Shown: in pieces, positions 44,716 to 53,128 of the stretch | Layout of the letters: each line of letters begins with the position of its first letter | Numbering within the stretch: position 1 is the stretch's first letter | Assembly: GCA_900291925.1 (NCBI GenBank) | Contig: UWYS01000001.1 | Span: 248,001-312,000, forward strand | DNA: 64,000 nucleotides | Direction: 5' to 3' | Origin: Thecaphora thlaspeos | Taxonomy: Eukaryota; Basidiomycota; Ustilaginomycetes; Urocystidales; Glomosporiaceae | Notes under the pieces: generated by a model | What the model was told of the DNA's origin: nothing | Seen by the model: only the letters and a program-made list of their open reading frames with translations | Database searches by the model: none | Made by a program: the position numbers and the translations under genes

Positions 44716-45375
44716 CTAAGGTTGCCTGCAAATGTGGAGGGGGGGGGGTGGCCCATTAACAGGTCCCCTTGGGGAGAACAGCATGGCATGTGCTTGAGGG
44801 AAAAACTCCTGGATGCAACAGAATTGGCAACAAGAGAGGTGGTCAGCAAGTATGTTGTCAGTGGAGGCCACCTGGGTTGGCCAAAGCATGACATTGTGGG
44901 TGGAACAGAGCAGGAAGATCTCATGGAGGAGCTTCTGCATAAGCAGGTTGTGGGAGCAACTGGAACAGAGACCATGTTTGACATTCTTATTATCCACATA
45001 GATGACAACCAGCCATGGGCCAGTCCAGGAGGAGAAGCGGCAGAGAGCTTTGATAACAGCAAGGGCCTCAAGAAAGCGGATGTCCTTTTTGCAGTGTTGG
45101 TGGGGCACCTCATGTGAGAACAGGTCAGCTGGGTTGGAGGCCAGGCCTAGGTGACCCCCATATATGTGCTTGGAGGCATCAGTCCAGGTATGCTTGACAA
45201 GAAGGGGCAAGGGAGCCAGCATGCTGGTGCCACACCACTGATTGAGCACCTTGGACCACCAGCACAGCTTGGAGTGGGCCCCAGCGGACAGCCAGCGGTG
45301 CCCTAAGCAGTGAGCAGCCTGGACCACATTGTATAGCCACTGCAGGAATGCCTTGCCAACTGGGAAGACTTGCAT
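44716..45375 (-). pseudogene. RNase H domain of the YR retroelement
   Basis: A 219-codon open frame. The catalytic carboxylates are all visible: Asp in TWTDASKHIYGGHLG, Glu in FLEALAVIKAL, Asp in VIYVDNKNVKHGL, and Asp in DNILADHLSC. This is the RNase H of DIRS-like elements, which degrades the RNA of the RNA/DNA hybrid. The frame is the least damaged of the enzyme modules, but it lies downstream of a broken reverse transcriptase, so I treat it as part of a pseudogene. Confidence 0.75.
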
Positions 45376-45495
45376 GACAAACTGGAGGCCAGAGACATGC
45401 TGCCAGTCTAGAAGGTCAGCGGTGCCATGGTCAAGCAGCTCCTGGCAGTTGGTGTGGATGGTGCTGCAACAATTGTCAGAGATGCCAACCGTTTG

Positions 45496-46466
45496 TCAGA
45501 CCAAGTCAATGTCCACACCCAGGACCTCAAGTGTTGTGAGGCCTGCAAAGGTCTTAGCAGGGGCCAGCTTGAGGCCAAGGGCTGTGGCTTCCAGGGCAAG
45601 GACTTGGACAGGGAAAAATGGGACAGTGTTGTGCGGTGTGGCACCAAAGTGGTTGTCAAGGTAGTGGCCCAATGGCCAGTGCATCAGCAAGCACAAAGCA
45701 ACAAGCCAGTGAAGGAACTTGAACAAAAGGTTGAAGAGGCATGGAGAGCTCTTGCCACCAAAGGTGAGCACATTCTCCTGGTAGCGCACACCATTGTAGG
45801 CAAAGCCACAGAGGCAGGCATTGAGCAAGCAGACAACAGTGTGGCAGAACGCATCCTGGAGATTGCCCTTCCACAGGCAGCACCCAGGGTTATCTCAGAC
45901 AGATTCAAGGAGGCCAGCCTGAGTCTTGTAGCAGATCTGGACAAACTTGGGCAGGATGCTGGAGTTGACCAAGGGAAGTTGTGTGGTGTGGGAATGGCTG
46001 GGGTGGGAGAGGTGGTGGATTGTGCGCTTCTTGGTTGAGCATGGCTTTGGGATAACCCCAATGGGCAACTCAACAAGTGTGGTGTTGTTGGCTACTGCGG
46101 TGAGGTGCCCTCTGCCAAGCAGGCATCAATATCATGCCGCAGATGAGCATGCCCATTGACCAAGATGGGCAGGTTGGAGGCACATCGGTTTTGCTGATGG
46201 AGTGGGCCCTTGTAGCCATTCAAGCAGCCATGCCTGATTGAGCTGAGCAGTTGCTCCACAAAGTGGGGGTCTGGGTAGTCTGCAAGCAGATGTGCACAAG
46301 CATCAGCCTGCTGCTGCATGGAGCCATGATGCGCTGGAGTGTCCATTGTGTTGAAGATGTTGAGGGTGATGTGCATGTTGGGGCAAGCTGGGGGGAGGTG
46401 TGTGCAAAGGAGGAGTTTGTTGAGGCACTGGTCAGCCAAAGGAATGTCCAGTGCTGTCAGGACCAA
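45496..46466 (-). pseudogene. Reverse transcriptase of the YR retroelement, active site eroded
   Basis: Recognisable segments in order: YPDPHFVEQLLSSIRHG near the N-terminus, LPIGVIPK with RTIHHLSHP (fingers), CLWKGNLQDAF (motif A), FGGKSSPCLFNLLFKFLHWL (motif B), GHYLDNHFG (motif C) and the KTFAGLTTLEVLGVDID end. Motif A has Asn where the catalytic Asp is expected, and motif C reads YLDN instead of YLDD. Both changes are GAY to AAY after a C, that is CpG to CpA. A TGA upstream of motif A (CGA to TGA) also stops the frame. The part between 46040 and 46090 changes frame. Confidence 0.78.
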
Positions 46467-46798
46467 GGTGAAAGGTCAAGCCTGAGTCTGCTGCAAAGAC
46501 AAGGGGAGGAGTCAAGCCATAGACTGCTACAGAGTTGGGTGGTGCCAGGCCTGAATCTGCTGCAGAGACCAGGATGGTGAGCGCAGCACAGGGCAATGCA
46601 ATGTTGCTGGAGGTTGGTGCCAAGCTTGAGTCTGCTGAGGGCACAGGTACCTGGCTGTACTCTGCTGCTGAGAGGTGCCCTCAGGGGGCAGAAGCGATTG
46701 CAGTGAGATTGAGGGATACTTACCAGCCACCAGGGAGTGCGCACTCATAGCTTGTCCCCTGACTTTGCCTTTGCAGCTGAGCCCTTTGGGACAGGGCA

Positions 46799-47884
46799 CT
46801 AGTGGACCAGGTGACTGCCTCTGCAGTGGGAGCAAGCATGTAGGCGGCCACACTTAGAGTTGCTGCAGCTGGGCTTGTTGTTGTAATGCCAGCAGACCTT
46901 GTCTGTGGGGCAAGCGCATTTGGTGGTGGTGGTCAACATTGAAGGGGCTTGAGTGCTGGCACAAGTTGGAGCAGCACCAAGGTGGTCCTGCCAGGCTATG
47001 TTGTTGCACTTGGCCCAGTCAGCCAATGAGGCATAGCCAAAATGGCAATTGCACACAACAACTATGTAGTTGCAGACAGCTGGCCAAGCGTACTTGTGGT
47101 CAAGGTCAATGACATAGACCAGGAAGGAACCAAGAGTGGCACCAAGTGCCTGGTTGGCCGCAAAGCAGGCGCAGAGGTGCGCATAGACTGTCCAGGCCTG
47201 TGCAAAGCAGCGGACATCTGGGATGCCCTTGAGAAAGGTGCGGGCATTGGAAGTGTCAGATGCTGGGGGTAGCACCAAGACCAGGACACCATTGACAACA
47301 ACAGTGCCCTCCTCTGGCTCAGCAGGGCCCTTCTTGGCAGGGCCGCTCAGCTTGGCCAGTTCCTGCAGCAGCAGATGGTCCTCTGCTACAAGTTGGACAA
47401 CATCTTGGCCAACCCAGGGGAAGAGTCCATTGACCTGCAACTCACCATGGGCAGTGCTGGATGGGCAGAGGCTGAGCAGTCCAGCCATGCTGACCTGGGT
47501 TTGCACCACCAGTGGAGAGGAGGTTGCGCCAGGTCTGGTGACAAGGAGGGTGTAGATCTTGTTGAGAGTGCTGGCAAGGTGGCACTGCTCCACCTGGATT
47601 GACTCAATGGCAACATTGAAGGTCTCAGTGTAGAAAAAGGGGGGCGGATTTTCGCGCTGCTGCTGTGCTGTACAGGCTGCTTGTGCAGCCTCCTTGGTGG
47701 TGCAGACAGCCTTGGTTGCCACAGCAGCCTCAACAGCGGCTCTAGTGGTGTCAGTGTTGGGGATGGGGGTGCGGCGGCATGCTGTGCAGCGCTTTGCAGG
47801 TTGGTGGTTGCAGCCAACAAAGTGCTTGGTGGGAAAGGATTGGTGACAGCTGGAGCAGGCCTGCTGGGTGGTGTTGTCAGTCAA
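46799..47884 (-). CDS. Gag-like zinc-finger protein of the YR retroelement
   Basis: An open frame of 361 codons (no ATG at its 5' end; it may start later or have lost its ATG). The N-terminus has CSSCHQSF...KRCTACRR, a probable zinc-binding cluster. The C-terminus has a CCCH-type finger, C-x8-C-x4-C-x3-H (from VCWHYNN to GRLH), followed by CSHCRGSH. The frame ends at a TAG immediately before a TGC codon. The layout (N-terminal domain, central helical part, C-terminal zinc fingers) matches gag proteins of fungal DIRS-like elements, which package element RNA. It keeps more CpGs than the rest of the element. Confidence 0.6.
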   Translation of the reverse strand: MTDNTTQQACSSCHQSFPTKHFVGCNHQPAKRCTACRRTPIPNTDTTRAAVEAAVATKAVCTTKEAAQAACTAQQQRENPPPFFYTETFNVAIESIQVEQCHLASTLNKIYTLLVTRPGATSSPLVVQTQVSMAGLLSLCPSSTAHGELQVNGLFPWVGQDVVQLVAEDHLLLQELAKLSGPAKKGPAEPEEGTVVVNGVLVLVLPPASDTSNARTFLKGIPDVRCFAQAWTVYAHLCACFAANQALGATLGSFLVYVIDLDHKYAWPAVCNYIVVVCNCHFGYASLADWAKCNNIAWQDHLGAAPTCASTQAPSMLTTTTKCACPTDKVCWHYNNKPSCSNSKCGRLHACSHCRGSHLVH

Positions 47885-48942
47885 GCTGGGTGAGGGTTAG
47901 ATGTGCCACAGCCACCAGAAAGGCCGCTTTTGACCAGGCCTCAGTGACAGGAGCGGCTCTCTGGGTGGTGGGTGTGCTGCTGCTAGCTCCTAACCAGGCC
48001 CTGGTGAAAGGAGTGGCAGCAGTGGTGGTAGAAGTGTGTTGTAGAAGCAACTTGTGCGGTGTGCTACAGAGGCAAAAAAGGAGGTGATGGAGGAGGGATG
48101 GAAGGAAGGAGGGGCTGTGCTGACAGTGGATCAGTCTGCCCAGATGCCCATACCCATGTGCAGCACATGATCCAATCCTTCTAGGAGCACTGTTGTGCAT
48201 CCTAGACAGGTTGGGCTGACATGCCACAGGTGTCAAAGCTTCAGTCAATCTCATCTGCTCCTCAGAGACAGCCCAGCCTCTCTTCAGCCTCAACCTCAGT
48301 TGTGCTTGCCTGCTGGCTTCTGAGAGTGGGCCTTGCTTGGCAAGTGAAGTGTCCCCTATGCATTCCAAAAACTTTCTGTGCTTGCCACCACTGGCAGCAG
48401 ACTGCCACTTGCCTCCTGTTCTTGCATTTGTGTGCTGTACCAGTAAGTGCAGTCATCAGAGTACTGTACTTTGGGACATGCACCCCTTGTAGCCCCATTG
48501 TCAGTGCCTGGCCAACCATCCATTTACCAAACCCATTTGAACATAGAGTGCTGATCCCTGCTTCCCAGGCTACAGCAATTGCGATTCTTACCAGCATTTA
48601 ATGATGGTGGCAGTGCATCACTGTTCAAGCACGGTTTTTGTTCCCATATAATTAAAAATCATACATGTCATCAGCCCTCTTTCCACAATCCAATCTCCTC
48701 TTGATGAAATGGTGATCAAGTAAGCCCTTCATGCTGACCATATTGACTGAGGAATCTAACCACTGTGTAACCACCCATTTCATGCTATTCCTGGAACTGG
48801 ATGGGATTTGCAAGGGACATGCCTCCTTGCAAGGTACAGCTGCAACAAAGATCCTGTCCTCCTTCTCAAATGGCCTTTGAGCCACTGATCAAAGAGAGAC
48901 AGACTAGGTGAGTCATCTAGTGCTCCACTGAGTGCCTAGGCA

Positions 48943-48990
48943 GAGGTGCAAGGATCCTCAGTTTGCAGCCTTCAAAGATCCTTGCACCTC
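48943..48990. repeat. Perfect 14-bp inverted repeat with 20-nt loop
   Basis: GAGGTGCAAGGATC at 48943-48956 is followed by its exact reverse complement at 48977-48990. It lies in the unexplained right half of island 2 and could be a hairpin or a joined pair of terminal inverted repeats. Confidence 0.85.
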
Positions 48991-51900
48991 CGCTTCCAGC
49001 TCCCATTTATAGTCTAGTATTGACCATCCTGCTCTCGTTTATGGAGAGAGGCAGTAGGATTCAGATGGAGAATTGAAAGTGGGGCAACAGGACAACAATA
49101 TTGCTATGGAGGACAATGGATGGGAAGGTTTTTTGAGTCTTGTTACCAAGTCCTTGTGCTGCAGGGCAGCAACAAGGGCCAGACAGACAACAACAACCAG
49201 AAAAAGGGTAACAACTTGACACTGATGTGTGGTCCTATTGGTCAACAAGGCAGTTCACTCAACAGAGCTCTCTGGGGTCAAGTTAGGGGCTTTGCTAATC
49301 AAAGGGGCTTCATGGGGGCCTTGGCTCATGGCTTGTAACAAACCTTGGAGACTTTGTCCTTAGCTCACCTGTGTGAGTAGAGCATGTCAGAAGCAGGTGT
49401 AGTGAAGGCCCCAGCACAGCCCAGCTTTTAGAGCTGCCTGGTCTGAAGGAACCATGCCTTCAAAGCACATGTATGTAAATTCTGGCCTAGGAAGTGGACC
49501 AATGGAAAGCAGTGACCAACACTAAGTACAGCTCAGTGTGAGAACAATCATTGCACAACTGAGGTAGAGCAGTCCCATGCATGTGTCTGTCCCATGAGAA
49601 ATAACCAACTTGAATTGTATATGGGATGGGTGTCTGCTTTTGGGAAATATTTTGAGACAAATGAAGATTGTCAAGCCACCAATATCTGGTCTGCCAGACA
49701 CACCAGGCATGCCAGGATCCTACTGCACAAACAAGGTCTGCAGCATTGCATCTACTGTACATGCAGTGGTGACTATGTAGCCACAGAAGGCTTTATGAGT
49801 CCTGATTGTGATGGTGATGCCACAAGCCAAGCATGTAAATTGGCAATTCAGCATCAGCTCTCAGTCAAGCTGTTTCAGAGCCAAGTGTTTGGGGTATTGG
49901 GTCAATGCCAGCAGGAGGATGTGCTTGTGCCCTTGGCTATGGGTGGTGCAATGTGGTTTTGTTTTGTGACAACAACAAGCAAGATGGTGCATGCAGATTG
50001 GGCACAGGTTTGCAAGGAATTTCATATGAGGCTGCATTGTACATTCAAACCTGTGCAAGTGCATTTCCAATAAGTTCTACATGAAGAACTAACTAACTAC
50101 TGTACAGTAACTAGTATTTGCATAGTGCATAGCCTGCTGTTGGGCCTGAGTGGCCTGTGACCCACATATGTTCTGGGTAAGCTTTTGCCTGTCAACACTG
50201 CTCAAGGGAAAGAAGATGCTTAAATGGTTGCCCTTGTTCTTGGACTACAGGATCTAAGCTTGATGTCTTTGACAAGTCTCTCCAAGACTGGGCCACTGGA
50301 CTTTGACATGTTCAAGCATGAGACAATGTGAGTCAAATAGAAAGAGATGATGTGGTGACCAGGTGAGAGCAGGCCTGCCAGTCTGCCTATATCCACTGCT
50401 TAAATGAAAATGTGAGAGAGGGTGCAAAGGTGAACAGTTGGTTGGTTGGATGGATGGTTGGTTGGTTGTTGGTCAGTTTTATAGTACTTGATGGGCAATG
50501 CAGAAAAAGGCGCAATTATTAGCGCCAAAAAAGGGTGCTAGAAGGTGGTGCCTGCCTGGGCATGGAAGCCACCTTGCTTGCCTGCCAGCTTACATACATA
50601 GCTTGGTGCTTGATTTTGGTGCAGGGCTGAGCAACAACCCAGTCTAGCAAGATGCTGATCTCAAATAGCTGCCATCAAAGCTGCCATTCTTATGTATGCC
50701 CTTGCCCTGGTCCAGAACTGCGCTGCATTGGGCTCTGCCTTGCATCAAGTCAATAAGTGCCAGCAAGACATGGCAACTACATCACACATATCAGCAGTTC
50801 CAGCTCTACAATAGAGTGCAGTCATTACATAGCACTTGCTGCTGCTTGGTGGTTTGTACCCACACCAGCAAGACAAAGGGTACCTCAATTGCATCCAGAC
50901 ATCCAAACAAAGGACCCAATCCTTGTTCTGGTGCAGCAGATTGCCCTCTTCCTTTTTTGCCATGTGCTTCCCTCTTTTCTGCCACTTGTCAGCTGGTCTG
51001 AAACATGGTTCAGTGGCCTCAACACTGGACAATCCCAGACACCACACTCACTGTACATGTCACAAATGACTAGTTACATATGACTGCCTCCCTCTTGGTG
51101 TCACAAAATGTTGCCCATGACTACAGCCCCTTCTAATGTGCTCTAAAATTCTGATGGCAACAGAGATTCCACACAAGATCCCACATGAATGAAGATTGAG
51201 CCCTCAAACCATGCAAAGTGCCACAAATCCAACATTTAGCAGCAGTGTACACCATTGCATAGAGGGCACAGGATGTTCAGAATGCCTTGTCATTGGTTCT
51301 GTCCTTTCCCCTCCATGTGCAAGCCAGTGGAAGGCTGACAGCAGCTCACACCCCCCAATAAACCTCTTCTGGCCATTGAAAGTGGGTGAGAGATAGAGAA
51401 AGCTTTGATGGAGAAAGCACACCATCCTTAGTGCTTGGTGGGAACAAGGCAATGGCACATGGGGATTGTTGATGGCACCACAGCCTACATATATTTTGTA
51501 TCAAGATTGAATTCTTCTCATCAGGTCTTTCCAAACAAGAGCTGCAACTAGTTAAGACAACATGATCAATGGATCTTGATGGTTTTCCAGCTGTACAGTG
51601 TATTCAGGTAGTTACTTGCATTACTCAGCAGAAGGCCATTCACTACTTGGCTTGTCTTTGTCCCTGGATAGCCAGAGTAGCATCCATGCTTCCCCCAGGC
51701 AGCTGTGTAGTCTCTTACTGTTGTCACTACTCAGTGTGTCCACTGGATTGATGTGCTATGGTATATCTTGCCATTCACTTGATTACCAACTGCCTCGCTT
51801 GCTGAATGGGCTGAAGTACAACAAGGGCCTAAACAATGGAACATTTGTACATGCAGCAGCCAGACCTGTAGCTACAGTACTTAGGAAGCAGGATACCCAT

Positions 51901-52000
51901 TACTATTTAGTGGGTCATACTAGCAGGCAAGCACAGAAAGCACTGGACTGTGTTTATGTCTCGATATGTAGTGCAACAGTGCCAGATCCTATTTGCTGCA

Positions 52001-53128
52001 CCATCAAACAACTTGTCGTCATTGGTGTCTTCAAAGGGACATTGCACCTTTCTGAATAGCTCAATTGATTTCTTAATAATTCGTCTGGCTGCTTAGCAGT
52101 TCTTGACCTTTCTGGACCCGGGATGGTCATCTTTTGGGTATTGCTGGCGGACGATTCAGAGTCTCTGCACGCCGCCCTCGCACTGGCAGAAGCGGGATGG
52201 GGATCTTCGCAGCTCGCTTGCCTGTCATCGATATTGCGGCCGTCCCCTGGTCGACGGCGGGACGAGCTGGCCTCGATATCCCTCGCCTCAAGGGGCGAGG
52301 GCCGCCAGGGTTTCCTCCCTCTGCAGTTCCCATCTTGCCGTTGGAGAGTGCGAGAGAGCAGCGCCGACACCTTCAAGCACGACCCATACTGTCTAGGTCT
52401 CGTCCCTTTGGTCCGCAATGTGATTGTCTCGGACCACGGCGCTATACGCAAACGTAGGTGCTCCCTCCCGCCAAGCAGGCGGAATGGGCAAGACCAGGCG
52501 GGAGGCCCGCCCTCACAGGACCGTGCTGATCCTGGTAAGTACTGTATAGTTCCGACCTTAGCTCACGTCGACGCCGGCCTTGGGTTCCTGCGATATGGAT
52601 CGCTGGCTGTGCGCGTCCGGCTCATCGCCAGTCTCTTGCCTCGTCCTTTCTACGCCCGTCGATGGCGCTTCTTTGGACAGGCACCGCACCGCTACAGGCC
52701 GTAGAGCCAAGCTCCGATGACCGCCTCTCCTACTTGTATGCCGTCCTTTTCTCCGTCTCCTGTGCCCTTGGCACAGCAAGGGGCTTCACAGGCAGCGGCG
52801 AGCGTCCAGCAGTACAGCTTGCAAACGTGGGTCCTCTTGGATGCTGTCGCCCCAGCGCTGGCCTAGTTATCGCCCTCCGTTGTCCTCGTCTACCGATCCA
52901 ACGTATATCTTCAGACCCCCTCTCGTCGCTGGCCCCCCTTCACGGCAACAACATCCTATCCGCCCTTTACCCCTTCTCCTCACCTCTCATCAAGAGCCCT
53001 GCCTTCAACCCTATACGGTCGTCCTTCATACTCGTCACTCCACCTCTCCTTCCCCCTTCACCGCTCTTCGCCCTTCAGCTTCCTCGCGTTGCAACTCATA
53101 GCTCTTCGGGAGCACATCGTCCTTCGAG
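52001..53128. other. Promoter region of the GT2 gene
   Basis: About 1.1 kb of CpG-rich sequence beginning at the edge of island 2. Open frames here show no recognisable domain. A TACTGTA lies at 52540-52546, and the last 150 bp are C/T-rich. Confidence 0.45.

Larger units (their letters stand above)
43599..48178 (-). mobile_element. DIRS/Ngaro-like tyrosine-recombinase retrotransposon, mutated
   Basis: Module order on the minus strand is gag-like (47884-46799), reverse transcriptase (46466-45496), RNase H (45375-44716) and tyrosine recombinase (44658-43726). This is the order of YR retrotransposons; no methyltransferase is seen between RH and YR, which favours Ngaro-like over classic DIRS. 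Ends are inferred from the matching sequence at 39161-39420. No LTR, protease or DDE integrase is present. Stops and active-site changes are of the CpG-transition type, so the copy is dead. Confidence 0.75.
43430..52000. mobile_element. CpG-depleted island 2
   Basis: The second block of nearly CpG-free DNA, bounded by normal sequence at about 43428 and about 51960-52080. Its left half is a minus-strand DIRS/Ngaro-like retroelement (43599-48178). Its right half (48180-51960) shows the same depletion but no recognisable protein; it contains a perfect 14-bp inverted repeat and scattered TACTGTA motifs. Remaining CpGs are few, with a small group inside the gag-like frame (CGCG near 47650). Confidence 0.8.

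Noticed and set aside
43430..52000. LTR retrotransposon (Gypsy/Copia) as the identity of island 2
   Set aside because: No LTR pair, protease or DDE integrase; the C-terminal module is a tyrosine recombinase.
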